This document shows positions 53,758-62,421 of a DNA stretch of 64,000 bases, piece by piece. Numbering within the stretch: position 1 is the first letter of the stretch; each line of letters starts with the position of its first letter. The position numbers and the translations under genes are program-made. Origin of the DNA: Peribacillus simplex (lineage in GTDB: Bacteria > Bacillota > Bacilli > Bacillales > DSM-1321); contig NZ_CP126106.1 of assembly GCF_030123325.1 (NCBI RefSeq), positions 4,182,001-4,246,000 of the forward strand, in the 5' to 3' direction. The notes beneath the pieces are model-generated. The model made no database searches. It worked only from the letters and a program-made list of their open reading frames with translations, and had not been told where the DNA came from.

Positions 53758-54561
53758 ATGATGAACACTCGAAGGAATATTTATTTTTTCCATGCACCGA
53801 ATGCAGAGATGATTAGCAAGGTAGAATACTTGTCAGACTTGGCGAAGCAACATTCGTATGAAGTCATCCAGGATTTCACGAAAGCAAACATCATCGTAAG
53901 CATCGGTGATGACGGCACATTCCTGCAGGCAGCCCGAAAAACCGGATTCAGGGATGACTGTTTATATGCGGGCATTTCCACCACAGGTAATTTGAATATG
54001 TATTGCGATTTCCACTTGGAAGACAGTGATAAAATGATCGATGCCATGACAAAAGAGCAAATCGAGGTCCGTAAATACCCAACCATCGCTATCCAGTTGG
54101 ACGATCAGCCCTCCTTTTATGCCCTTAATGAACTCAGTATCCGGTCTTCCATCACCAAAACGTTCATCATGGATATCTTCATTGATCAACTCCATTTTGA
54201 AACTTTTCGCGGGGACGGAATCATCATTGCGACTCCGACTGGAAGCACCGCCTATAATAAATCGGTCAATGGGTCCGTTGTCGATCCCCTCCTCCCTTGC
54301 TTTCAAGTGAGCGAGCTTGCTTCCGTCAATAATAATACCTATCGGACCCTAGGTTCCTCATTTATTTTAAGCGGTGATAAGACGCTGACCGTCCGCCTTG
54401 AAGAAAACGGGCCAAGCTATCCGATCATCGGAATGGACAATGAAGCACTAAGCATCAATCATGTCGAAAAGGTAAAGGTCCGGTTAAGCGGTAAAGTCAT
54501 CAAGACCGTTAAATTAAAAGACAATTCCTTTTGGGAAAAGGTTAAAAGGACCTTTCTATGA
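53758..54561 (+). CDS. ppnKB: NAD kinase (PpnKB/NadK2 type)
   Basis: A 267-aa ATP-NAD kinase with the GDDGTFLQAAR motif, YALNELSIRSS (NE motif for NAD) and TPTGSTAYNKSVNGS. Matches the second Bacillus NAD kinase (YtdI) by its place beside sppA-yteJ. A run of seven G stands 2-9 nt before two successive ATGs (53758, 53761); either may be used. Confidence 0.95.
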   Translation: MMNTRRNIYFFHAPNAEMISKVEYLSDLAKQHSYEVIQDFTKANIIVSIGDDGTFLQAARKTGFRDDCLYAGISTTGNLNMYCDFHLEDSDKMIDAMTKEQIEVRKYPTIAIQLDDQPSFYALNELSIRSSITKTFIMDIFIDQLHFETFRGDGIIIATPTGSTAYNKSVNGSVVDPLLPCFQVSELASVNNNTYRTLGSSFILSGDKTLTVRLEENGPSYPIIGMDNEALSINHVEKVKVRLSGKVIKTVKLKDNSFWEKVKRTFL

Positions 54562-54564
54562 ACT

Positions 54565-54600
54565 AAAAAAGGTACCGGGTATGGTAACCGGTACCTTTAA
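54565..54600. terminator. Bidirectional terminator, NAD kinase and TatD-like gene
   Basis: AAAGGTACCGG and CCGGTACCTTT arms. It overlaps the stop codon of the converging TatD-like gene. Confidence 0.85.
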
Positions 54601-55373
54601 ATACGATAAAAACCTTTCGTATTTTGATAAAGGATTGCATAGACATCCTCAATCGGCAATCCTTTAATCGAAGCAATCTGGCGCACACTGTGATGCATCA
54701 TGCCGGGATGGGTCCATTTCCCATTGAAATCCCCTTCAAACGGCCATGGTCCATCCGTTTCAATCATCATCAGCTTAAGTGGGTATACCGAAACTAATTC
54801 CTGTATTTCCCTCTCATAACAAACATCAGGTGTAATTGAAATGCGGTAGCCCTTTTCGGCCATTCTTTCGACTGTCCGGATATCGCCTTTAAACCAATGA
54901 AAGTGTGCCTGTGTGATTTGATGCTTATCCAAAAGGTCGCAAACTATTGGTGCATCGTCATGGACGGCATGGAGGATAACCGGCTTTTCAACCTCTTTAG
55001 CTAAGGTCAGGAACCTCTCCAGTATCACTATATACGCTGAGTTATCAATATCGGGATTTTCCTGCCTTAAGTAATAGGGCAGCCCAACCTCACCTATCGC
55101 AACCATATCTTGACGATGTTCCCGCATCCAGTTCAAAAGTTCGTTCACTTCTTCATCACTTGGGAGGGGCTGCTCTGGATGAAAACCAAAGGCAGGCTTT
55201 ATTCGAGAATCCTTGAGTGAGAGCTGATAATTGTTAATCGATGAAGCCAAATTCATGGAAACAGTCAGCAAGGATTCCATATGAACCTTTTCCATGTCGG
55301 TCAGAATCTGCTTCCGCTTAACAACATCATACCGGTCCAAATGGATATGACTGTCGATGATCCTCAAGTTCAA
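54597..55373 (-). CDS. TatD-family metal-dependent hydrolase in thiamine operon
   Basis: A 258-aa TIM-barrel hydrolase: HxH in DSHIHLD, Glu in AIGEVGLPYYL, His in LHAVHDD and HFHWFKG and Asp in IETDGPWP form the TatD dimetal site. It is the last gene of a TPP-riboswitch operon, 9 bp after the ATPase gene, so a role in processing a pyrimidine precursor of thiamine is plausible but unproven. The generic TatD housekeeping nuclease would normally lie elsewhere (near metG/rnmV). Confidence 0.88.
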   Translation of the reverse strand: MNLRIIDSHIHLDRYDVVKRKQILTDMEKVHMESLLTVSMNLASSINNYQLSLKDSRIKPAFGFHPEQPLPSDEEVNELLNWMREHRQDMVAIGEVGLPYYLRQENPDIDNSAYIVILERFLTLAKEVEKPVILHAVHDDAPIVCDLLDKHQITQAHFHWFKGDIRTVERMAEKGYRISITPDVCYEREIQELVSVYPLKLMMIETDGPWPFEGDFNGKWTHPGMMHHSVRQIASIKGLPIEDVYAILYQNTKGFYRI

Positions 55374-55382
55374 TCGCCTCCC

Positions 55383-56126
55383 TTAAGTAGAAATAGTTGG
55401 CTTCAGTGCTGCATATAAGTCTCTCTTCAAATGAAAAAACTCATCACTAAGAAGCTGTTCTTCACTTCTTGGCCTTGGAAATGGAATTTCCACTTCTTTG
55501 ATGACAGCAGCCGGTTTTGCTGATAACACATAAATTCTATCTGAAAGGAAAACCGCCTCATCTATGCTATGCGTAACAAATAGCACCGACCTCCGATTTT
55601 CTTCCCAAACCGACAATAGCCATTTTTGCATTTGCAATCTTGTCAGTTCATCCAAGGCAGAAAAGGGTTCGTCCAGGCACATCAAGTCCTGTGGACTTAA
55701 AATACTCCGAATGAATGCGGCCCTTTGCTTCATGCCTCCAGATAATTCATGCGGATATGCTTTCTCGTACTCTCCTAATCCGGCTTTCATCAAAAGGGCT
55801 TTTGCCTTTTCTTTATCTCTGATCCCAGCAAGTTCACTTCCAAGCAAAACATTTTCCAATACCGTCCTCCAAGGTAAAAGGGACGGCTGCTGAGGCATAT
55901 AACTGATATGGCCCTTTAAGCCATTTATCTTTTTACCATCCAGTGAAATGATGCCCTGATCCGGCTTCAAAATGCCGCCGATCAAGTGGAACAATGTACT
56001 TTTACCGCTGCCTGATGGCCCAAGGATCGTGACAAATTCCCCATCATCCACATGGAAATTCATATTCTCCAATATATTCTGTTTACCATCGAAAGAATAG
56101 GAGACGTCTTTAATTTCCACCTTCAT
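55383..56126 (-). CDS. thiZ: ThiZ-like ABC transporter ATPase
   Basis: A 247-aa ABC ATPase: Walker A LGPSGSGKST (residues about 35-44), signature LSGGMKQR, Walker B LMCLDEPFSALDE, H-loop VTHSIDEAV. Energises the thiamine-precursor importer with ThiX and ThiY. Its start overlaps the permease gene by 17 bp. Assigned by operon context, as the nitrate/taurine/pyrimidine ATPases are alike. Confidence 0.9.
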   Translation of the reverse strand: MKVEIKDVSYSFDGKQNILENMNFHVDDGEFVTILGPSGSGKSTLFHLIGGILKPDQGIISLDGKKINGLKGHISYMPQQPSLLPWRTVLENVLLGSELAGIRDKEKAKALLMKAGLGEYEKAYPHELSGGMKQRAAFIRSILSPQDLMCLDEPFSALDELTRLQMQKWLLSVWEENRRSVLFVTHSIDEAVFLSDRIYVLSAKPAAVIKEVEIPFPRPRSEEQLLSDEFFHLKRDLYAALKPTIST

Positions 56127-56892
56127 CCTTTTCGCCCTCCTTTCTCTTCCAAGAAACTAAGTATTTCTCCAGGAAGGTGATGATTCCAAAAAAGATCAGG
56201 CTCATTCCCATGATGATGAAAATGGCAACAAACACCCGATCTGTCCTGAACGCAGAGGAAGCGAGAGTCATATAAACACCAATCCCCGATTTTGCCCCAA
56301 GCCATTCCGAAATAACCGCACCCATTACACTATAGGTGGCCGAAATTTTCAGGCCGGAGAAAATGAACGGGATCGAGTGAGGAAGTTCCAGCTTCCAAAA
56401 TAACTGGTTTTTTCCCGCTCCCATCATCTTGAAATAATGCTTAAGTTCGTATGGTGTCTGGCGAAAACCGTCCAATGATGCAACCGCAACCGGAAAAAAA
56501 CATACAAGCGAAATGACTATTAACTTAGGCAGCATGCCAAAGCCAAACCAGATCACCAAGAGCGGCGCCAAAACAATGATGGGTATATTTTGTGATAGTA
56601 TGAGCAGAGGATAAACCGCGTCCTTCACACCTGGAAATAGGTGTAAGATTGCTGCGATCAATAAGCCGATGCAGCTTCCGATAAAAAAACCCGACAACGC
56701 AAGCTCGGTTGTGGATATAAGGTGTCCGTAAAGATTGCGGGACGACTCAATTCCTTCAATGAAAATGGCCGATGGAGCGGGAAGCAGCCATTCTTCGACT
56801 TTCAATAAGACTGTCACTGACTCCCATACTATCAGCAACAATAATAAAAGAAAGAAGGGAGCCCCCTTCTTCCAAATTCCCCTTCCGATCAT
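56110..56892 (-). CDS. thiX: ThiX-like ABC transporter permease
   Basis: A 260-aa inner-membrane permease with about six membrane segments and the conserved EAA loop (ASLDGFRQTPYELKHYFKMMGAG). It belongs to the SsuC/ThiX group. It starts overlapping the MTH1187-family gene by 4 bp. The tail is acidic and basic mixed (WKRKEGEKDEGG). Confidence 0.9.
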   Translation of the reverse strand: MIGRGIWKKGAPFFLLLLLLIVWESVTVLLKVEEWLLPAPSAIFIEGIESSRNLYGHLISTTELALSGFFIGSCIGLLIAAILHLFPGVKDAVYPLLILSQNIPIIVLAPLLVIWFGFGMLPKLIVISLVCFFPVAVASLDGFRQTPYELKHYFKMMGAGKNQLFWKLELPHSIPFIFSGLKISATYSVMGAVISEWLGAKSGIGVYMTLASSAFRTDRVFVAIFIIMGMSLIFFGIITFLEKYLVSWKRKEGEKDEGGN

Positions 56893-57173
56893 GCCCGATA
56901 TTTCTCCGTTAACGTATCCATCGTAATCCCGCTTGGCTGATATAATATTTTCACTTGGGAAATGACATTCGGCGATCCTATTTCAATCATTCTTACATTC
57001 ATTTTTTCTATCACGGCAAAAAGTTCGGTAAGCTCACCCTCCATTGTCGTTTCAAGCGGGTGAACCTCATACTTGACACCTGATTCTTCAATGATCTTGA
57101 TTGCTTCATCGACCATAGGGATGACATTTTCCCCTTTAGGAATAATTTGTATACTAATTAATGAGTTGGCCAT
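56889..57173 (-). CDS. MTH1187-family thiamine-binding protein
   Basis: A 94-aa protein of the DUF77/MTH1187 group (SLISIQIIPKGENV, SGVKYEVHPLETTMEGEL), which folds like a ferredoxin and, in the related YkoF, binds thiamine or its pyrimidine. It lies between the binding protein and permease genes of the riboswitch operon. Possible sensor or trap of HMP in the cytoplasm. Confidence 0.9.
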   Translation of the reverse strand: MANSLISIQIIPKGENVIPMVDEAIKIIEESGVKYEVHPLETTMEGELTELFAVIEKMNVRMIEIGSPNVISQVKILYQPSGITMDTLTEKYRA

Positions 57174-57184
57174 TGCATTTCCTC

Positions 57185-58189
57185 CTATTTTGGTAAAAAT
57201 TCATTGGTAAATGCTTTTTCAGGATCGAAATCACCTTCAAGAAGCTTATTTTCAGTCATCCAATCACTGTAATTCTTCCAAATTTCAAGTTTTTGTTCAC
57301 CCCATCGCGGAGCATCATCCTGATACTTGTCTGCAAGCCACTCCTGGCTTTTCTTCACTAGTTTTGCATCAAGATCCGGTGCAGACTCGGTTAATATGTC
57401 TGCTGCATCAGCAGGATTCTTGATCGCAAACTGGTACCCTTTCGATGCTGCATGAACGAATGCTTTAACAGTCTCGGGATCTTCTTTTATCATCTTTTCA
57501 TTTGTAGTCAAAACAGGTGTATAGTAATCAAGCTTATCAGAGTATTCGGTTAAGTAAACCATATTAAGCTTCTCATTTCGCAATTCAGCCTCAATGCCTG
57601 TCCATCCATAATAAATCCAGGCAAAATCTATATCCCTTTTAACCGAAGTGAAAAAATCCGTGTCTCCTGTATTGACTATATCCACTTTATTTACATCCGC
57701 ATTTTCTTTTTTCATGAGTGAATCAATAATGGCCTTTTCAACCGGAGACCCCCAGCCACCATACGTTTTCCCTTCAAAATCCTTAGGGGTTTTAATGTTC
57801 TTTGCCTCAGGGGAAGCGAATCCCGAGGTATTATGCTGAATGACGGCAGCTACCGAAACAATCGGCACGCCCTGCACGCGGGCCTGCGTTATGCCCTCCT
57901 GGTAACTCACGCCAAATTCAGATTTCCCTGAAGCGACAAGCTTATCAGCCCCGGCTTCACCTGGCATGATAATTTCCACATCAAGACCTTGTTCTTTAAA
58001 ATAACCTTTTTCCTTGGCTACATACAATCCTGTATGGTTTGTATTCGGTGTCCAATCGAGCACGACCGATACTTTTTTTAATTCTTCATTTCCTTCATTT
58101 TTAGATGCTTCTTCTTTTTCATTAGTTCCGCCTGCACCGCATCCAGCCAAAAGGAACAACGAAGTTAACAGTGGCAAGAATTTATTCAA
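57185..58189 (-). CDS. thiY: ThiY-like lipoprotein, ABC substrate-binding protein
   Basis: A 334-aa NMT1/THI5-like binding protein. Signal peptide with lipobox LLAGCG (Cys17), an E/N/K-rich linker, then VSVVLDWTPNTNHTGLYVAKEKGYFKEQG, the hallmark of pyrimidine-precursor (formylaminopyrimidine/HMP) binding proteins. The TTG start at 58189 has AGGAGG 8 nt upstream. The TPP riboswitch lies 150 bp ahead. Delivers substrate to ThiX/ThiZ. Confidence 0.93.
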   Translation of the reverse strand: MNKFLPLLTSLFLLAGCGAGGTNEKEEASKNEGNEELKKVSVVLDWTPNTNHTGLYVAKEKGYFKEQGLDVEIIMPGEAGADKLVASGKSEFGVSYQEGITQARVQGVPIVSVAAVIQHNTSGFASPEAKNIKTPKDFEGKTYGGWGSPVEKAIIDSLMKKENADVNKVDIVNTGDTDFFTSVKRDIDFAWIYYGWTGIEAELRNEKLNMVYLTEYSDKLDYYTPVLTTNEKMIKEDPETVKAFVHAASKGYQFAIKNPADAADILTESAPDLDAKLVKKSQEWLADKYQDDAPRWGEQKLEIWKNYSDWMTENKLLEGDFDPEKAFTNEFLPK

Positions 58190-58269
58190 GTTTTTATCCT
58201 CCTACACATCATATAAGATCCATATGCCGGAACCATAATGGGGCTCAAGGGTTTATTCAAATACTGGAT

Positions 58270-58307
58270 AAAAAAGCAAAAAACGCCCGAAGATGAATTC
58301 GGACGTT
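58270..58307 (-). terminator. TPP riboswitch expression-platform terminator
   Basis: AACGTCCGAA / TTCGGGCGTT arms (one G-U), followed by a T run on the minus strand. It lies between aptamer and thiY, as expected for transcriptional control. Confidence 0.85.
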
Positions 58308-58335
58308 AACATACAAAACAGAAAGTCAGTAATAA

Positions 58336-58433
58336 TATGTTCCCTCCGCTGGCATCATCCAGATCAGGTTCAAAGAGTCAGCATCTAAAGGATGCAATCT
58401 CAGCCAGCAGTACTGGCCCCCCTACATTTCTCG
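58336..58433 (-). ncRNA. TPP riboswitch (THI element)
   Basis: On the minus strand the conserved aptamer parts occur in order: GGGGGGCCAG near the 5' end, GCTGAGA (58398-58404) and ACCTGATCTGGAT (58357-58369), then the closing CCAGCGGAGGGA. TPP binding should favour the terminator at 58270-58307 and turn off the thiY operon. Confidence 0.95.
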
Positions 58434-58456
58434 CACATATGATCTTTTCTCTCTCA

Positions 58457-58681
58457 TTATATCAATTCATGGGGAAAAAGGAATACTAATTTGCTTCTTC
58501 TCGCTAATTGGAAAGGCTTTCCTTGCACTCCAGGATATCTAGCAAAACATCTTTTGGGATGAAAGCAAAAAAATTCTGCCTCTTTTTCATTCAAATCATT
58601 CTCGGCTGCACCGGTGGCTGACACGTTCCAAATAGTCAATTCCTTGCCGGCATTCATATAATGAGCATTACATGTAGACAT
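58457..58681 (-). CDS. Small hypothetical protein, doubtful
   Basis: A 74-codon frame with protein-like composition (EKEAEFFCFHPKRCFARYPG) and four cysteines. No good ribosome-binding site precedes the ATG at 58681; an internal ATG at 58654 also lacks one. It sits upstream of the riboswitch, in the same orientation, and its stop is only 24 bp before the aptamer. Could be a short gene or chance. Confidence 0.3.
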   Translation of the reverse strand: MSTCNAHYMNAGKELTIWNVSATGAAENDLNEKEAEFFCFHPKRCFARYPGVQGKPFQLARRSKLVFLFPHELI

Positions 58682-58737
58682 TTTTGTTTACCGGTTTTAT
58701 AAACCGTTCATTTCATAAGTAAAAGGTGGATATGATC

Positions 58738-59565
58738 ATGATAAAGATTAATCACAAATGGTTAGATGTCAGTCAAATCCAACCAGGAATAGCATCTGCT
58801 AAATCGCTTGAAATTGTCCAATTGCTGGCGGAAGATTCTAACGTTTTTGAATACCGGAACTTTGGAGATTTTAATTTCGAGATACAACTGAGGAACCGAG
58901 TCATTGCGGCATCTATTGCGTTGGATAAAAGTAATGCAGAATTTTCCACACTCGAGGAATCGGAATCCAATAAACAATATTGGCGCCTTTCAAGGGATGG
59001 CACCTTTACCCTTCAGCCAGGGGTTCTCCCCCATGCTGCAATCGTTGACATTTTTATAAATGGAAGGCTTTATGCTTTCGAATGCGGGACAGCAATGGTC
59101 GTCACTTTTTTAAAGGCCATTTTGGATTTAATCGGCCCTAGGAATTTCGACGACCTTTTTTCAAACCTATTTTTATATGACTGGCACCCTCCACAAAATA
59201 TGGCTCTCAATATTCATCAAGGAAGGGATTATTTACCGGGTGATTGCGTTTACTTCAAAAACCCTGATCACGACGAGGCAACTCCTGAATGGCAAGGTGA
59301 AAATGCCATATTATTAGGGCAAAACCTCTTTTATGGCCACGGTATCGGGATTACCAGTGCACAGGGAATCATCACTGAATTAAATAGCCATAGAAAGCCG
59401 TTCGCCACCATATCAGCATTCCTGACAGATCATATCATTTTCCTGGATAGTTCCTTCTATAGTCAATTCCAACTAAATATCCCCCGTGCAATGCCAGATC
59501 ACAGCCCTGTCAGCTTTTCCAATTGTATTGTTTCTGAAATAGGTTCGAATATTTACCTTTCATGA
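58738..59565 (+). CDS. tgl: Tgl, spore coat protein-glutamine gamma-glutamyltransferase
   Basis: Crosslinks spore coat proteins through glutamine-lysine bonds. The 275-aa product has the active-site Cys116 in AFECGTAM, same number as in B. subtilis Tgl, with Glu188 and His201 in EWQGENA and FYGHGIG completing the catalytic group. It is about 30 residues longer than B. subtilis Tgl, mainly at the C-terminus. The ATG at 58738 is 8 nt after AAGGTGG; ATG 58732 and GTG 58726 are also in frame. Transcribed alone; a sigma-K box was not clear. Confidence 0.94.
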   Translation: MIKINHKWLDVSQIQPGIASAKSLEIVQLLAEDSNVFEYRNFGDFNFEIQLRNRVIAASIALDKSNAEFSTLEESESNKQYWRLSRDGTFTLQPGVLPHAAIVDIFINGRLYAFECGTAMVVTFLKAILDLIGPRNFDDLFSNLFLYDWHPPQNMALNIHQGRDYLPGDCVYFKNPDHDEATPEWQGENAILLGQNLFYGHGIGITSAQGIITELNSHRKPFATISAFLTDHIIFLDSSFYSQFQLNIPRAMPDHSPVSFSNCIVSEIGSNIYLS

Positions 59566-59613
59566 CCCTGGCATTTCCCCTATGCCGTAAAACCGTTTCA
59601 TTAAATACCGCCA

Positions 59614-59652
59614 TAAAAAAATGCTTGGAGAGAATTCTCCGAAGCATTTTTT
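59614..59652. terminator. Bidirectional terminator between tgl and rarD
   Basis: AAAAATGCTT.GGAGA pairs with TCTCC.GAAGCATTTTT; T runs on both strands. Confidence 0.9.
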
Positions 59653-59657
59653 GTTAT

Positions 59658-60587
59658 TCACGCACCAATATTCCCTTTGCCTTTGAACCTGCGGGCACTT
59701 GCCTGACCCCATTTCGTTATGGATAATGTATAAACAGCCAAGGCTGACCATATGAACAAAAAGGCTAAAAGATGTGCTTTGGTAAAACTTTCATGATAGA
59801 CGAATACCCCGATCAATAAAGATAAGGTCGGAGCGATATACTGAAAAATGCCAAGCATCGATAACGGGATCTTTTCCGCCCCTTTCGCAAAATATAAAAG
59901 TGGCAATGCCGTGACAATCCCGCCGCCCACCAACAGCAGGCTTGTGCTCCCCTCTGTAAAGAATTGCATTTCTGATTGGTTCATCAAGTAAATCAGGTAG
60001 CCCAGGGCAAGCGGCGTTACCATCATCGTTTCGAGCGTCAGCCCGATCGCCGATTCGGCCTTGATCATTTTTTTTGCCAGACCGTATAACCCGAACGTCA
60101 TGGCCAAAACAAGCGAAATCCACGGGATCGTGCCGAAATGAATGCCAAGGATCAAGACTCCGATTCCTGCAAGCAGGAAAGAAATGATTTGGGCCCGGCT
60201 CAATTTTTCTTTTAAGACTATCACTCCCAATAGTACACTGACTAGCGGATTGATATAATATCCAAGGCTCGTGTCGAGGATCCGTCCTGAGTTAACGGCC
60301 CAGATGAACACTCCCCAATTAGCTGTAACAAGCAGTGACGCCGTTAGTAATGCCGTAAAGAGTTTGGGATTTCCCATTATGTTTTTGACATAAACAAGAA
60401 ACGCTTGCCATTTTTTCATGAACATCAATAAAACCAGCATGAACACGAAAGACCATAATACCCTCTGAGCTAAAATTTCCGTTGCACCGACTCCCTGAAG
60501 GAACTTCCAGTAAATCGGCACGATTCCCCACATCATGTAAGAAAGGGCTGCATAGATCGCCCCTTCTTTTTGTTCATCCACTTTCAT
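59658..60587 (-). CDS. rarD: RarD, EamA-family transporter
   Basis: A 309-aa membrane protein with ten hydrophobic segments in two EamA repeats, typical of RarD: GAIYAALSYMMWGIVPIYWKFL, QRVLWSF, GYYINPLVSVLLGV. It probably exports or imports small metabolites. The ATG at 60587 follows GAAGG; one six codons upstream is less likely. Confidence 0.9.
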   Translation of the reverse strand: MKVDEQKEGAIYAALSYMMWGIVPIYWKFLQGVGATEILAQRVLWSFVFMLVLLMFMKKWQAFLVYVKNIMGNPKLFTALLTASLLVTANWGVFIWAVNSGRILDTSLGYYINPLVSVLLGVIVLKEKLSRAQIISFLLAGIGVLILGIHFGTIPWISLVLAMTFGLYGLAKKMIKAESAIGLTLETMMVTPLALGYLIYLMNQSEMQFFTEGSTSLLLVGGGIVTALPLLYFAKGAEKIPLSMLGIFQYIAPTLSLLIGVFVYHESFTKAHLLAFLFIWSALAVYTLSITKWGQASARRFKGKGNIGA

Positions 60588-60667
60588 AACAAGCCTTCTT
60601 TCCATTTACATTCCTTTATCTAATTCCATCTAACAATTTTGTATTTCCATTTCTTTTTTTGCAATTG

Positions 60668-62269
60668 TTATTTTTTATCATACATGATTTTGTCATCGAT
60701 GACCGTCATGACCGCCTCAGCTTTTAGAAGATCATCCGGCGCGACAGCAAAAACATCCAGATTAAATACGGTAAAATCGGCATCGTACCCATCCATGATC
60801 ACACCGCGGCGTTTTTCCTGGCCGATTGCTGCAGCACTGCCTTTTGTATACAGTGAGAAAGCCTCGTATACGGAAAGCCTTTCATCCAAGCCATATACGG
60901 TCCGGTCCTCACTGTTGATTTTCATCCTTGTGACAGCTGCATGAATGCCCAAAATTGGATTTAATGGTTCAATGGGTGCATCCGACCCTCCCGCACAAAT
61001 GATGCCCAAATTCAAATAGGTTTTCCAGGCATAGGAGGATTCCAATAAATCGGCAGGGACCTTTTCTTCCACCCACGGAAAATCTGACGGGACGAAACCC
61101 GGTTGGATATCAAAGATTACCGGCAGCTTTGCCGCCCGCTCCAACAGCTCCGGCCGGACAATCTGCGCATGGATGAGCCGGTCCCTCTGCCCCTTTTTCG
61201 GGGGAAGGGCTTCTATTGCATTCAAGACGTATTCAAAAGCGAGATCGCCAATCGCATGGACAGCAATCGGCATTCCGGCATCCCTTGCTTTTTTCACCCA
61301 TTCCTGAAGCTCGTTTTCAGTGAATATCGCGACTCCATTCGTATCCTTTTGATCTACATAAGGCTCGCTCAACAGGGCTGTGCGTCCGCCCAAGGAGCCG
61401 TCGGTAAATATCTTCATACTGTCGAATTTGATATATCGCGTACCTTTCTGATAGCCGCCGCCTGCTGCCAGCATTTCTTCAAACGCTTCGTGATGGACGA
61501 GCAAATTGGCGCGAAAGGCCATTTCCCGGTCCTCGATTACCGATTTAAACGCCTGATATGTCGGCATGAAGCCATTGTAATAAAAAAGGTCCTCAGTATG
61601 TCCGCCAGTCAAACCTAGCTTATATGCGTCTTCTATTGCCGCTGTGAGCGCTTTTTCGATATACTCTTGATCAATGCCGGGAAGGCTGTCTAAAATAAGG
61701 TTCTGCGCCTGGCTTTCTTTAAATAAACCATTTAAACGCCCGCCGGGATAGCGGCAGATCACCCCGCCTGAAGGTTCTTTTATATCTTCTTTAATATCCG
61801 CTTCCAAAAGGGCGCGGGAATTGACCACCAAGGCATGACGGCAAATCCTTTTCAATACGATGGGATGTTCTGTCGATATCGCGTCAAGCTCATCCCGTAA
61901 TATCAATTCAGGACTCGGCCATTCATTTTCATTCCACCCTTCTGCAACAATCCACTTTCCTGCCGGGGTTTTAGAACACTTTTCCTTCAAGGATTTCAAG
62001 ATGGACTCCCTGCTATCCATCAAAGAAAGGTCTAAACGAAGCAGCCTTTCACCATGCCCGACCAAATGAAGGTGACTATCCACTAACCCCGGCAGCATCG
62101 TTTGTCCCTTTAAGTCGATTTCCCTGGAAATATTGCCGGCATATTCATTTTTCAAATAGTCCAGGCTGCCGGTATCAACAATTACCCCCTTTTCAGTGAA
62201 GACTGCCTCCACTTGATCGTTTTCTTTAATCATCGTATAAATCGACCCATTGAACCATAACGTTCCCAT
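60668..62269 (-). CDS. ytcJ: YtcJ, amidohydrolase family 3
   Basis: A 533-aa amidohydrolase: MLPGLVDSHLHLVGHG gives the N-terminal HxH metal motif, the KIFTDGSLGGRTALL region the mid-barrel part, AVHAIGDLAFEYVL a histidine and GGSDAPIEPLNP the catalytic Asp. Substrate unknown. Same place as B. subtilis ytcJ, next to ytcI. No clear terminator follows before rarD, 80 bp away. Confidence 0.9.
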   Translation of the reverse strand: MGTLWFNGSIYTMIKENDQVEAVFTEKGVIVDTGSLDYLKNEYAGNISREIDLKGQTMLPGLVDSHLHLVGHGERLLRLDLSLMDSRESILKSLKEKCSKTPAGKWIVAEGWNENEWPSPELILRDELDAISTEHPIVLKRICRHALVVNSRALLEADIKEDIKEPSGGVICRYPGGRLNGLFKESQAQNLILDSLPGIDQEYIEKALTAAIEDAYKLGLTGGHTEDLFYYNGFMPTYQAFKSVIEDREMAFRANLLVHHEAFEEMLAAGGGYQKGTRYIKFDSMKIFTDGSLGGRTALLSEPYVDQKDTNGVAIFTENELQEWVKKARDAGMPIAVHAIGDLAFEYVLNAIEALPPKKGQRDRLIHAQIVRPELLERAAKLPVIFDIQPGFVPSDFPWVEEKVPADLLESSYAWKTYLNLGIICAGGSDAPIEPLNPILGIHAAVTRMKINSEDRTVYGLDERLSVYEAFSLYTKGSAAAIGQEKRRGVIMDGYDADFTVFNLDVFAVAPDDLLKAEAVMTVIDDKIMYDKK

Positions 62270-62380
62270 ACCGGCTTTACACTCCTTATTAAATGATTGT
62301 TACTGTGCAGATATGCAGTAAGTGTACCATCTCATATCATGAATTCCCATATTTATGCTTTTATCCAAGCACCTGTTAAT

Positions 62381-62409
62381 AAAAAAACGCCAGCCTTGGA
62401 GGCTGACGG
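62381..62409 (-). terminator. Acyl-CoA synthetase gene terminator
   Basis: CGTCAGCC / GGCTGGCG arms (one G-U), then seven T on the minus strand. Confidence 0.9.
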
Positions 62410-62421
62410 TAATGCTTTCAT

